Source: JANLYQ01 sp031365725
GTDB taxonomy: Bacteria > Actinomycetota > Actinomycetes > JACCUZ01
DNA: 64,000 nucleotides
NCBI GenBank assembly: GCA_031365725.1
Contig: JANLYQ010000019.1
Span: 5,909 to 69,908, forward strand
Direction of reading: 5' to 3'
Part shown: piece after piece, positions 7,864 to 17,386 of the stretch
Layout: each line of letters opens with the position of its first letter
Numbering within the stretch: position 1 is the first letter of the stretch
Made by a program: the position numbers and the translations under genes
Notes under the pieces: model-generated
The model's input: only the letters and a program-made list of their open reading frames with translations
Told to the model about the DNA's origin: nothing
Databases searched by the model: none

Positions 7864-9177
7864 ATGCTGGAGCCGGTCGACCCGCGGCGGCTGGTGCCGC
7901 GCACGGATGACGTGCTGCGTGACGCCCGGCTGGTGGCGGCCGAGGCACGGCTGGGGCGTCCGGCGGTGAAGGCTGCGGTGGCTGCCGCGCAGGAGGCTGC
8001 CCGGCGCGGTGAGGTCGAGCCGCAGGCCGTGCCCGACGATGCCGTACGCCGATTGCCGCCGCGCCCGAGCAGCCTCACTCCGGTGCTCAACGCGACCGGG
8101 GTGCTCCTGCACACCAACCTGGGCCGGGCAGCCCTCTCACGCGCAGCGATCGACGCCCTCGTCGCAGCGGCCGGCTGCACCGACGTCGAGCTGGACCTCG
8201 CGACCGGCCGGCGGGCTCCGCGCGGTCGTGGGCTGGTCGGGGCCCTGCTGACCACCGTACCGGCTGCTGCCGACGCACTCGTCGTCACCAACAACGCGGC
8301 GGCCCTCGTGCTCGCCGCGACAGCGCTTGCGCAGGGCCAGGAGATCGTCGTCAGCCGGGGCGAGCTGGTCGAGATCGGAGACGGCTTCCGGTTGCCGGAC
8401 CTGCTCGAGTCGACCGGCGCACGGCTGCGTGAGGTAGGCACGACCAACCGCACGACGCTGGCCGACTACGCCGACGTGATCAACGACCGCACCGGTTTCG
8501 TCCTCAAGGTGCACCCGTCGAACTTTGTCGTCACCGGCTTCACCGCGCAGGTCGGCATCGAGGAGCTCGCGACTCTCGATGTCCCGGTCGTCAGCGACAC
8601 CGGCTCAGGACTGCTGCAGCCCGACCCAACCCTGCCGGACGAGCCGGACGCCACCACTCACCTCCGGCAGGGCGCGGCACTCGTCACCGCCAGCGCCGAC
8701 AAGCTACTCGGCGGTCCGCAGGGCGGCCTGCTCCTCGGTCGCGCCGACATCATCGCGACGTTGCGCCGCCACCCGCTGGCCCGGGCCCTGCGTGTCGACA
8801 AGCTCACCATCGCCGCTCTGGAGGCGACCCTGCGCGGGCCGAGGACTCCTACCTACGAGGCCCTGCACGTGACCGTCGACAACCTCCGCGCCCGAGCAGC
8901 CACGCTGGGCAAAGCCCTGCACGACAAGGGGATCGAACACGAGATCGTCGAGACCACCGCCACCGTCGGTGGCGGTGGCGCCCCGGGCATCGACCTGCCC
9001 AGCGTGGCGATCGCGGTGGCCGCCGACCTCGCCGTGCGGCTGCGCCTCGGCGACCCGGCCGTCCTCGGGCGGGTCGAGCGCAACCGCTGCCTGCTCGATC
9101 TCCGGTCGCTCGCACCCCAGGACGACGACGCCCTCAGCAGCGCCCTGATCGCGGCGCACCAGAGCGACGCCACCTAG
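7864..9177 (+). CDS. selA: L-seryl-tRNA(Sec) selenium transferase
   Basis: A 437-residue PLP enzyme that converts seryl-tRNA(Sec) to selenocysteyl-tRNA(Sec) using selenophosphate. Family motifs are visible in order: an N-terminal tRNA-binding segment, LNATGVLLHTNLGRA near residue 75-90, HPSNF near residue 218, and SADKLLGGPQGG, whose Lys280 is the expected PLP lysine. The length is close to the usual 450-470. The stop codon is immediately followed by the GTG of selB, so the two are one transcript. Confidence 0.96.
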   Translation: MLEPVDPRRLVPRTDDVLRDARLVAAEARLGRPAVKAAVAAAQEAARRGEVEPQAVPDDAVRRLPPRPSSLTPVLNATGVLLHTNLGRAALSRAAIDALVAAAGCTDVELDLATGRRAPRGRGLVGALLTTVPAAADALVVTNNAAALVLAATALAQGQEIVVSRGELVEIGDGFRLPDLLESTGARLREVGTTNRTTLADYADVINDRTGFVLKVHPSNFVVTGFTAQVGIEELATLDVPVVSDTGSGLLQPDPTLPDEPDATTHLRQGAALVTASADKLLGGPQGGLLLGRADIIATLRRHPLARALRVDKLTIAALEATLRGPRTPTYEALHVTVDNLRARAATLGKALHDKGIEHEIVETTATVGGGGAPGIDLPSVAIAVAADLAVRLRLGDPAVLGRVERNRCLLDLRSLAPQDDDALSSALIAAHQSDAT

Positions 9178-10989
9178 GTGCACGTTCTCGCCACCGCCGG
9201 ACACGTCGACCACGGCAAGTCGACGCTGGTCCGGCTGCTCACGGGGATGGAGCCGGACCGTTGGGCCGAGGAACGTCGGCGCGGCATGACCATCGACCTC
9301 GGTTTCGCGTGGACACCGATCGACACACCGTGGCTGCCACCCGACGAACAGGTCGCCTTCGTCGACGTGCCCGGTCACGAGCGGTTCCTCAAGAACATGC
9401 TGGCCGGTGTGGGCAGCACACCGGCGGTGCTGTTCGTCGTCGCTGCCGACGACGGCTGGATGCCGCAGTCGCAGGAGCACCTCGACGTCCTCGACGCCCT
9501 GGGTGTGCAGCACGGTCTGCTCGTGATCACCCGGTGCGACCTCGCCACCGACGATCAGCGCGTCGCGGCTCGCGCCACGGCCGCGCAGCACTTCAAGAAC
9601 ACCACGTTGAGCGATCTCCCCGTCATCGAGGTCAGCGCCACTACCGGTGCCGGCATCACCGGTCTTCAACGGGCGATCGCCGATCTCACTACCGACCTCC
9701 CCGCACCTGACCCCCTGGCCGACGTGCGGTTCTGGGTCGACCGCACCTTCACGGTCGCCGGCGCCGGCACGGTGGTGACCGGCACCCTGGCGGCCGGGAC
9801 GCTGCGCGTCGGCGACGACCTGGAGATCGACGGGCGCCGCGTCCAGGTCCGCGCCCTGCAGGTGCTCGGCCGCCACACAGACCTGAGCGGACCGGTCGCA
9901 CGGGTCGCCGTCAACCTGCGCGGCGCCGACGTCACGACCGTCGCACGGGGCAGCGCACTGCTGACCCCGCATCGCTGGCTGGCCGCTGGCCTCATCGACG
10001 TACGGACCAGCACCGACCCGCACGACCTCCCCCGGCGGATGACGCTGCACACCGGGTCCGCTGCCGTCCCCACCACCGTGCGGCCACTCGGTCCGGACAC
10101 GGCACGACTCACCCTCGACACCGCGCTGCCACTCCGCCACGGCGACCGGGTCCTGCTGCGCGACGCCGGCGCCCACCATGTCGTCGGCGGCACCGTGCTC
10201 GACATCCGGCCCCCGGCCCTGTCACGTCGGGGCGCGGCCGCCGCCCGCGCAGCCGCCCTGGCAACCGTCGGCAGACAACCTGACCTCGCCGGCGAGCTGC
10301 GCCGCCGTGGCATCGCCTCGGCCGCGACCCTGACCGCCGCAGGCGTCGACACCCGCGGCCAGGAGGCTGTCCACGGCTGGCTCGTCGACCCGCCGTTGTG
10401 GGCCCAGCTCAGTGCGCGGCTGACCGCGATCGTCACCGACCACGCGACCGCAGGGCGGCTGACCGCCGGCCCCACCAGCGAGGACGTACGCCGACAGCTC
10501 GGCCTGCCCGACCGGCGCCTGGTGGACGCCGTGGTCGCGGGCACCGACGGCGTGACGCTGCGCGACGGCATGGTGCAACCCGCCCAGGGTGCTGACGACG
10601 TAGCCCGCCTGCCCCCTGACGTACGGCAGGCAGTCGACGCCGTCACTCGCCAGCTCACCGACGCCCCCTTCCGCGCTCCCGAGGCCGACGAGCTGCGCCG
10701 ACTCGGCCTCGGGCCGGCGCAGGTCAAGGCTGCGGTCCGGGCCGGCCTGCTGGTCGAGGTAGCCGAGGGCATCGTGCTGCTCCCCCGGGCCGACGACCGC
10801 GCCGCGGAGCTGCTCGCGACCCTCGACCAGCCGTTCACGACGAGCCAGGCGAGGCAGGCGCTGGACACCACTCGCCGGGTCGCGATCCCGCTGTTGGAGC
10901 ACCTCGACCGCACCGGACGCACCGAACGGGTGGACCACCAACAACGCAAGATCACCGCCGTGCATGATGGGGACAGCGCCGGGGGCTGA
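9178..10989 (+). CDS. selB: Selenocysteine-specific elongation factor SelB
   Basis: A 603-residue translational GTPase. The G1 motif is GHVDHGKS (residues 8-15), G3 is DVPGHE (63-68) and G4 is TRCD (118-121, Arg where many GTPases have Lys). EF-Tu-like barrels follow, then a C-terminal region of winged-helix repeats that in SelB binds the mRNA SECIS hairpin. It delivers selenocysteyl-tRNA(Sec) to the UGA in fdhA. It starts with GTG at 9178, directly abutting the selA stop with no spacer. fdhA begins 54 bp downstream. Confidence 0.96.
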   Translation: MHVLATAGHVDHGKSTLVRLLTGMEPDRWAEERRRGMTIDLGFAWTPIDTPWLPPDEQVAFVDVPGHERFLKNMLAGVGSTPAVLFVVAADDGWMPQSQEHLDVLDALGVQHGLLVITRCDLATDDQRVAARATAAQHFKNTTLSDLPVIEVSATTGAGITGLQRAIADLTTDLPAPDPLADVRFWVDRTFTVAGAGTVVTGTLAAGTLRVGDDLEIDGRRVQVRALQVLGRHTDLSGPVARVAVNLRGADVTTVARGSALLTPHRWLAAGLIDVRTSTDPHDLPRRMTLHTGSAAVPTTVRPLGPDTARLTLDTALPLRHGDRVLLRDAGAHHVVGGTVLDIRPPALSRRGAAAARAAALATVGRQPDLAGELRRRGIASAATLTAAGVDTRGQEAVHGWLVDPPLWAQLSARLTAIVTDHATAGRLTAGPTSEDVRRQLGLPDRRLVDAVVAGTDGVTLRDGMVQPAQGADDVARLPPDVRQAVDAVTRQLTDAPFRAPEADELRRLGLGPAQVKAAVRAGLLVEVAEGIVLLPRADDRAAELLATLDQPFTTSQARQALDTTRRVAIPLLEHLDRTGRTERVDHQQRKITAVHDGDSAGG

Positions 10990-11043
10990 AGGTCGCTCGG
11001 CCGGCGAGGTGTGAAACGCGACACCGACGGTAGGAGGCCCGGC

Positions 11044-14000
11044 GTGGGAGTGCGGACGTTCATCGAGGGCTGGCCGGTCTATCGCCAGCTGACCGGTGAC
11101 GACCCGTTGGGTCGAGGCTCGGCGGTGCGCTCCAAGACGACCGACGCACTCGTCGCGCGTACCGAGCTGGCCGATGACGTCGTGCCCTCGATCTGCCCGT
11201 TCTGCGCGGTCGGCTGCGGCCAGCGCGTCTACGTCAAGGACGGCCAGGTCACCCAGATCGAGGGCGACCCCGACTCACCGATCTCGCGCGGCCGACTGTG
11301 CCCCAAGGGCTCGGCCAGCAAGCAGCTCGTGACCAGCCCTACCCGCGTGACCAGAGTGCGCTATCGCCGCCCGCACGGCACCGAGTGGGAGGACCTCGAC
11401 CTCGACACCGCGATGTCGATGATCGCCGACCGGGTCATCGAGACCCGTCGCACGCACTGGCAGGACACCGACGACAAGGGCCGCGTGCTGCGCCGCACCC
11501 TCGGTCTCGCGAGCCTCGGAGGAGCGACCCTCGACAACGAGGAGAACTACCTCATGAAGAAGCTCTACACGGCCATGGGCGCCGTGCAGGTCGAGAACCA
11601 GGCCCGGATATGACACTCCACCACCGTCCCCGGTCTGGGGACCTCGTTCGGTCGTGGTGGCGCCACGACGTTCCAGCAGGACCTCGCCAACGCCGACTGC
11701 ATCCTCATCGAGGGTTCCAACATGGCCGAGGCGCACCCGGTGGGCTTCCAGTGGGTGATGGAGGCCAAGAGCCGCGGCGCCACGATCATCCACGTCGACC
11801 CCCGCTTCACCCGCACCTCTGCGGTCGCCGACATCCACGTCCCGATCCGGGCGGGCACCGACATGGCGTTCCTCGGCGGCCTCGTCAACTACGTGCTCAG
11901 CAACGAGAAGGACTTCCGTGAGTACGTCGTGGCGTTCACCAACGCCGCCGCGATCCTGCGCGCGGACTTCGTCGACAGCGACGACCTCGACGGACTGTTC
12001 TCCGGCTTCGACGCCGAGGCGCGCAGCTACGACACCACGACCTGGCAGTACGCCGGTGTCGACGAGCCGGTCCCCCAGCGGGACGAGTCGCTGCAGCACC
12101 CTCGCTGCGTCTACCAGGTGCTGCGCCGGCACTTCGCGCGCTACACCCCCGAGATGGTGCAGCGGGTCTGCGGCATCACCCCCGCGTCGTTCGCCCAGGT
12201 CGCCGAAGCGCTGACCAGCAACTCGGGCCGCGAACGGACCTCAGCGCTGTGCTACGCCGTCGGCTGGACCCACCATTCGACCGGTGCGCAGATGATCCGC
12301 ACCGCAGCGATCCTGCAAACCCTGCTGGGCAACGTCGGACGCCCCGGCGGCGGCATCCTCGCCCTGCGCGGGCACGCCAGCATCCAGGGCTCGACCGACA
12401 TCCCGACCCTGTACAACCTGCTGCCCGGCTACATCCCGATGCCCCGCGTCGAGTCGACCAGCCTCGACAAGCACCTCGCCGGCGACGTCGGCAAGACCGG
12501 TTTCTGGGGCAACTCGCGGGACTACGTCGTCAGCCTGATGAAGGCCTGGTGGGGCGACGCGGCCACCGCCGACAACGACTTCTGCTTCGGCTACCTCCCG
12601 CGCCTCACCGGCAACCACGGCACCTATCAGACGGTCCTGGCGCAGATCGCCGGCGACGTGAAGGGCTACTTCGTGGTCGGCGAGAACCCGTCGGTGGGCT
12701 CAGCCAACGCCCGGCTGCAGCGGCAGGGCCTGGCCAACCTCGAGTGGCTGGTCGTGCGCGACCTGCAGATGATCGAGACGGCGACGTTCTGGAAGGACGG
12801 ACCCGAGATCGAGACCGGCGAGATGGTCACCGCCGACATCGGCACCGAGGTCTTCTTCCTGCCGGCCGCCGCGCACACCGAGAAGGCCGGCTCGTTCACC
12901 AACACCCAACGGCTCCTGCAGTGGCACCACAAGGCGGTCGAGCCTCCCGGCGACGCGCGTAGCGACCTCTGGTTCTACTACCACCTCGGCCGCATCGTGC
13001 GGGATCGTCTCGCGGCCTCCACCGACGCACGCGACCGCCCGCTGCAGGACCTGACCTGGGACTACCCGGTCGAGGGCGAGTCCGACGACCCGTCGGCGGA
13101 GGCGGTGCTCGCCGAGATCGGTGGTTTCGACGCCACCGGCGCCCCCGTCAAGGCCTACACCGACCTCAAGGACGACGGCTCGACCAGCGCCGGTTGCTGG
13201 ATCTACTGCGGCGTGACGGCCGACGGCGTCAACCAGTCGGCCCGGCGCAAGCCCGGTCGCGAACAGTCCTGGGTCGCACCCGAGTGGGGCTGGGCTTGGC
13301 CCGCCAACCGGCGCACCCTGTACAACCGCGCGTCCGCCGACCGCGACGGCAAGCCATGGAGCGCGCGCAAGGCCTACGTCTGGTGGGACGAGGGCAAGGG
13401 CGAGTGGACCGGGCACGACGTACCGGACTTCGAGAAGGACAAGCGGCCCGACTACACACCGCCGCCCGGCGCGTCCGCACAAGCTGCTCTCGCCGGTGAC
13501 GACGCCTTCATCATGCAGGGTGACGGGAAGGCGTGGCTGTTCGCACCGAGCGGTCTGGCCGATGGTCCGTTGCCGGCCTACTACGAGCCGCCCGAGTCTC
13601 CGGTCGACAACCCGGTGCACCCGGCGCAGCAGCGCAACCCGCTGCGCGAGATCGTGCGGCACCCCGGCAACACGATGCACCCCAGCGGCTCGGAGCCCGG
13701 TGGCGACGTCTTCCCCTACGTCTTCTCCACCCACCGTCTGACCGAGCACCACACTGCGGGCGGCATGAGCCGCACGCTGCCCTATCTTTCCGAGCTGCAG
13801 CCCGCGTTCTTCATCGAGGTCGGGCCCGGGCTCGCCGAGGAGCGTGGTCTCGAGCACCTGGGCTGGGCGACGGTGGTCACGGCGAGGTCGGCGATAGGCC
13901 CGGGTCCTGGTGACGGAGCGGATGCGACCGCTGCATCTCGGCGACCGCATCGTGCACCAGGTCGGCATCCCGTGGCACTGGGGACCCACCGGGCTGACCA

Positions 14001-14239
14001 CCGGCGATGCGGCCAACGAGATCGTCGGCATCGAGCTCGATCCCAACGTGCACATCCAGGACAAGGTCGGCAGCTGCGACGTGCAGCCCGGGCGTCGGCC
14101 GCGGGGACCCGCCCTGCTCGACTACGTCGCGGGCTACCGGGCCCGCGCCGGCATCCCCGACGACGGCACCGACCTGCATCGCAGTGACGGCCCGACCAGC
14201 CGCACCACCGAGACCACCGACACTGGGGAACCCTCGTGA
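11044..14239 (+). CDS. fdhA: Selenocysteine-containing formate dehydrogenase, catalytic subunit; UGA-encoded Sec and an apparent frameshift
   Basis: Molybdenum/tungsten-bisMGD formate dehydrogenase large subunit (FdnG/FdoG type). The GTG at 11044 is chosen because AGGAGG lies 6 nt upstream; a GTG at 11011 is in frame but lacks a site. The N-terminal 4Fe-4S cluster uses C51, C54, C58 and C86 (CPFCAVGC, LCPKG). The in-frame TGA at 11611-11613 sits in NQARI-U-HSTTVPGLG, exactly where FdnG has its Sec, and is residue 190 here. Homology continues in the same frame to about 13893. It then resumes in the next frame (VLVTERMRPL, GRIVHQVG-type ending, through IPWHWGP) to the stop at 14239, as if two bases were missing near GCGATAGGCC. 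Restoring them gives 1065 residues. No Tat signal is obvious, so a cytoplasmic-side location is likely. Confidence 0.92.
11614..11650 (+). promoter_or_regulatory. Bacterial SECIS hairpin
   Basis: Directly after the UGA, GTCCCC (11626-11631) pairs with GGGGAC (11637-11642) around the loop GGTCT (11632-11636). The loop sequence is the same as in the E. coli fdhF SECIS recalled from the literature, and its distance from the UGA (18 nt) is also the same. It is the expected binding site for the SelB C-terminal domain. Confidence 0.88.
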
Positions 14240-15165
14240 GCAACCGCCTGTCCGGACCGCTCGCCGACGTCGCCGGCGACGCGGGCTACGCCGCGCACCC
14301 GTCGCGCGTCGGCTTCTTCACCGACACCAGCGTCTGCATCGGCTGCAAGGCCTGCGAGGTGGCCTGCAAGGAGTGGAACGCCATTCCCGAGGACGGCCTC
14401 ACCCTCACCGGAATGTCCTACGACAACACCGGCGCGCTCGGGTCGGACACCTGGCGGCACGTGGCCTTCATCGAGAAGGTCGCCCCTGCCGGCCCCGTTG
14501 CCCCCTCAGCGCACCCCCCGATCGAGACGAGCACCGTCGACCTCGGCATGCCCGGGTCGCGCCCGCCCGGCCGCGACCTCGACGCGGCCGCGGCGGTCGA
14601 CGTCACCTGGCTGATGTCCTCCGACGTGTGCAAGCACTGCACGCACGCCGCCTGCCTCGATGTGTGCCCGACGGGCGCGCTGGTACGCACCGAGTTCGGC
14701 ACCGTCGTCGTGCAGGAAGACGTGTGCAACGGCTGCGGCTACTGCGTGCCCGCCTGCCCGTACGGCGTCATCGACAAGCGGCCCTCCGACGGCCGGGTCT
14801 TCAAGTGCACGCTGTGCTACGACCGCCTCGGCTCGGGGCTGACGCCGGCTTGTGCCAAGGCATGCCCGACCGAGTCGATCCAGTTCGGCGACCTCGACGA
14901 GCTGCGGGCCCGGGCGGACGCCCGCGTCGCCTCGCTGCACGAGGCGGGTGTCCCCCAGGCTCGACTCTACGGCCACGACCCGGCAGACGGTGTCGGTGGT
15001 GACGGCGCCTTCTTCCTCCTGCTCGACGAGCCGCAGGTCTACGGTCTCCCGCCCGACCCGGTCGTCACGACCAAGGACCTGCCGGCGATGTGGCGCCATG
15101 CCGGTGTCGCTTCCCTGGGTCTCGCGGCCGGTGTCGCGGCCTGCTTCCTCGGGCGGCGACCGTGA
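14236..15165 (+). CDS. fdhB: Formate dehydrogenase iron-sulfur (beta) subunit
   Basis: A 309-residue ferredoxin-like electron-transfer subunit. It has four cysteine clusters: CIGCKACEVACKEW near residue 34, CKHCTHAACLDVCPTGA near 133, CNGCGYCVPACPYG near 163, and CTLCYDR followed by ACAKACPT near 193-215. It therefore carries four 4Fe-4S clusters passing electrons from the Mo site to the membrane subunit. The C-terminal hydrophobic stretch SLGLAAGVAACFLG resembles the membrane anchor of FdnH/FdoH. The GTG at 14236 overlaps the fdhA stop, and its own stop overlaps the next gene. Confidence 0.93.
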   Translation: MSNRLSGPLADVAGDAGYAAHPSRVGFFTDTSVCIGCKACEVACKEWNAIPEDGLTLTGMSYDNTGALGSDTWRHVAFIEKVAPAGPVAPSAHPPIETSTVDLGMPGSRPPGRDLDAAAAVDVTWLMSSDVCKHCTHAACLDVCPTGALVRTEFGTVVVQEDVCNGCGYCVPACPYGVIDKRPSDGRVFKCTLCYDRLGSGLTPACAKACPTESIQFGDLDELRARADARVASLHEAGVPQARLYGHDPADGVGGDGAFFLLLDEPQVYGLPPDPVVTTKDLPAMWRHAGVASLGLAAGVAACFLGRRP

Positions 15166-16178
15166 CGACGACCACCTCGATGCCTGGCGGCGCGGCCGGC
15201 AACTCGCAGCCGCCCGGCGAGGGCCGCAGGTGGCGCCGCGGCGGCCGCTACGGACGCGGCGGCTTGATGGTGCCCGAGGTGACGTTCTCCTCCTACTACG
15301 GACGCCCGATTCTCAAGAAGCCGGTGTGGCAGGAGCGCGACATCGCCGGCTACTTCTTCCTCGGCGGCCTCGCCGGTGCGTCGTCGCTGCTGGCGGCCGG
15401 CGCGCAGGCAACTCGCCGTCCTGCACTCGCCCGGACGGCGAAGCTCGGCGCCGCCTCGGCGATCTCGCTGTCGCTGGTCGCTCTCGTGCACGACCTCGGC
15501 CGCCCGATGCGCTTCCTCAACATGCTGCGCGTGCTCAAGGTGACCTCACCGATGAGTGTCGGCACCTGGATCGTCTCGGCCTACGCCCCCGCCGCCCTCG
15601 CCGCCGCCGCCAGCGACGCCAGCGGGCGGCTCCCGAGGATCGGCAGGCTGGCGACCACCGCGGCCGCCATCGCCGGCCCGGCGGTGGCGTCGTACACCGC
15701 GGTGCTCGTGGCCGACACCGCCGTCCCCGCCTGGCACGAGGGGCATCGCGAGCTGCCGTTCGTCTTCGTGGGATCGGCGACCTGCGCGGCCGCCGGTCTC
15801 AGCCTGCTGGGCGCGCCCCCCAGCGAGACCGGCCCGGTCCGGCGGGCCGCCGTCATCGGCGCCACCGCCGAGCTTACGGCCACGCACCTGATGAAGAACC
15901 GCATGGGCATCGCGCGCGAGACGTTCGAGACCGGGTCGGCCGGCACCCTGCTCAAGACCGCAGAGGCCTTGACGATCGGCGGCGCGCTGACCGCCGCCCT
16001 GTTCGGTCGCAGCCGGGTCACCGCGGCCGCGGCCGGAGTCGCGCTGCTCGCCGGCTCTGCATGCACCCGATTCGGCATCTTCCGCGCCGGCGTTGCGTCT
16101 GCTGAGGATCCGAAGTTCACCGTCGAGCCCCAGTTGGCCCGTCTCGACGAGCGCTCGGCCAAGGTCACGCCTTCCTGA
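15162..16178 (+). CDS. NrfD/PsrC-type membrane subunit of formate dehydrogenase
   Basis: A 338-residue integral membrane protein starting at the GTG that overlaps the fdhB stop (GTGA). After a polar 45-residue leader come about eight hydrophobic helices. SYYGRPILKKPVW and the YFFLGGLAGASSLLAAGAQ helix are typical of NrfD-family quinone-reactive subunits. In actinobacterial formate dehydrogenases this protein replaces the cytochrome b subunit and passes electrons to (mena)quinone. It completes the operon selA-selB-fdhA-fdhB-nrfD. Confidence 0.9.
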   Translation: MTTTTSMPGGAAGNSQPPGEGRRWRRGGRYGRGGLMVPEVTFSSYYGRPILKKPVWQERDIAGYFFLGGLAGASSLLAAGAQATRRPALARTAKLGAASAISLSLVALVHDLGRPMRFLNMLRVLKVTSPMSVGTWIVSAYAPAALAAAASDASGRLPRIGRLATTAAAIAGPAVASYTAVLVADTAVPAWHEGHRELPFVFVGSATCAAAGLSLLGAPPSETGPVRRAAVIGATAELTATHLMKNRMGIARETFETGSAGTLLKTAEALTIGGALTAALFGRSRVTAAAAGVALLAGSACTRFGIFRAGVASAEDPKFTVEPQLARLDERSAKVTPS

Positions 16179-16214
16179 CTGACCACCACCACCATCGCCC
16201 CGAGCCGACCCCGA

Positions 16215-16319
16215 CTATCGCGCCGCCTCTTGTGTGGCGTCAGCAGGCAGCAGCGTGAGCGGGTTTCCCGACAGCGAGCACAGCGGTCGAAAGTGACGCT
16301 CGTCGAACGTCAGGACGTG
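16215..16319 (-). pseudogene. Remnant of a PIN-domain (VapC-like) toxin C-terminus
   Basis: Reading the minus strand directly after the TAG that ends the SHOCT gene, the same frame gives about 34 codons starting HVLTFDERHFRPL and ending LTLLPADATQEAAR before a TAG at 16217. The LTFDERHF and TLLPAD pieces match the end of PIN-domain RNases (usual form LTxDRRHF...LLP). There is no start codon, no catalytic N-terminal half and no antitoxin nearby. It looks like a decayed toxin fused by deletion to the back of the small gene. Confidence 0.55.
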
Positions 16320-16583
16320 CTAGCGAGTCGTACCGCTGCGCAGCACCTCACGGCGGCGAGTGAACTCGTCCTCGTCGATCTCGCCGCTGGCGAACCGGCG
16401 TGCGAGGACGTCCTCAGGCCGATCCGTGGGCGTCCCGGTCCGCACACCTGGCTGGCCCTGGGAGCTGCGTGAACCGCGGACCGCCCACATCACGAGTGCG
16501 ATCGCCACGCCCCAGAAGAGCAGCATCAGCAAAGCCATCACGAACCACTGACCCACGCCGCCGTTCCAGTCCTGATAGTCCAT
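16320..16583 (-). CDS. Small membrane protein with SHOCT domain
   Basis: An 87-residue protein. One membrane helix (WFVMALLMLLFWGVAIALVM, about residues 12-33) is followed by a linker and a C-terminal SHOCT motif (PEDVLARRFASGEIDEDEF). SHOCT proteins are short, membrane-tethered and of unknown exact function. The ATG at 16583 lies behind AGGAGGTG; a GTG one codon earlier is equally placed. It is divergent from the two-helix protein at 16765, and a DosR-like box lies between them. Confidence 0.8.
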   Translation of the reverse strand: MDYQDWNGGVGQWFVMALLMLLFWGVAIALVMWAVRGSRSSQGQPGVRTGTPTDRPEDVLARRFASGEIDEDEFTRRREVLRSGTTR

Positions 16584-16637
16584 CACGAGCAACACCTCCT
16601 GTCGTCCCACCGTACGGATCTTCGCGTCGTCCGCACC

Positions 16638-16651
16638 GGGCCGAAAGTCCC
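16638..16651. promoter_or_regulatory. DosR-like box GGGCCGAAAGTCCC
   Basis: A 14-bp near-palindrome matching the core of the mycobacterial DosR/DevR site (GGGACTWWAGTCCC). It lies between the divergent SHOCT gene and the gene cluster leading to devR, nitroreductase and devS, so it would allow auto-activation of the regulator. Confidence 0.65.
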
Positions 16652-16764
16652 CTGAGCCGAGGACGTTCGCCGCTGCCGGTCCGGCTGCACGGACGTCAGT
16701 CTCATGACGAGGCCCGGAACTGGGCTGTCCCGCGGCTGATGGCCGCCAACTGCAGGAGTTCGCC

Positions 16765-17352
16765 ATGCGACGCAAGTCTTTCGACACTCTGCTCACCGGC
16801 GCCGGCGTGCTCGTCGCCGTGGTCATGCTGCTCGCCGGAGGCCTGCTCAGCTGGGGCAGCTCCTTCGTCTCCGGGCAGGTTCACGACCAGCTGGCGGCTC
16901 AGAAGATCTTCTTCCCGCCGAAGGGCGACGCGACCAAGGATCCCCGGATCGGTCCGTTCGTCGACAAGTACGCCGGTAAGCAGCTGGTCACGGGCGCACA
17001 GGCCCACGCCTACGCCGACCACTTCATCGCTGTGCACCTTGCCGACATCTCCGGGGGCAAGACCTACGCCGAGCTCTCCACGGCCAGCCGCGCGGCGCCC
17101 ACCGACCTCAAGCTCGCCGGACAGGTGCAGACCGTCTTCCGCGGCGAGACGCTGCGGGGCCTCCTGCTCAACGCCTACGCATTCGGCACCATGGGCACCA
17201 TCGCCTTCTACGCGTCGATGGTCGCCTACGTCGGTGCGGCTCTCCTGCTGCTCCTGAGCCTGCTCGGCCTGATGCACCTGCGCAGGGTCGATCCCCAGGA
17301 AGAGGTCCTGGCGGGATCTGCGCTTCGGCGCCAGGCACCCGTCACGGCCTGA
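16765..17352 (+). CDS. Two-helix membrane protein of unknown function
   Basis: A 195-residue protein with an N-terminal membrane helix (about residues 9-30), a polar domain of about 110 residues predicted outside the membrane (FPPKGDATKDPRI, QAHAYADHFIAVHL, GKTYAEL), a second long helix (about 150-175), and a short basic tail. This arrangement is common for small actinobacterial proteins of unknown role. A clear AGGAG lies just before the ATG. A DosR-like box is 114 bp upstream, and a PNPOx-like gene and devR follow in the same direction, so it is probably the first gene of that transcript. Confidence 0.75.
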   Translation: MRRKSFDTLLTGAGVLVAVVMLLAGGLLSWGSSFVSGQVHDQLAAQKIFFPPKGDATKDPRIGPFVDKYAGKQLVTGAQAHAYADHFIAVHLADISGGKTYAELSTASRAAPTDLKLAGQVQTVFRGETLRGLLLNAYAFGTMGTIAFYASMVAYVGAALLLLLSLLGLMHLRRVDPQEEVLAGSALRRQAPVTA

Positions 17353-17386
17353 CCGGCACGAGTCGACGCGGCGGGGCCAGGCGACC

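Noticed and set aside
13888..13915. Programmed +1 frameshifting in fdhA
   Set aside because: No known slippery pattern or stimulatory structure is visible, and a 2-base loss restores the family sequence exactly; kept only as a remote option.
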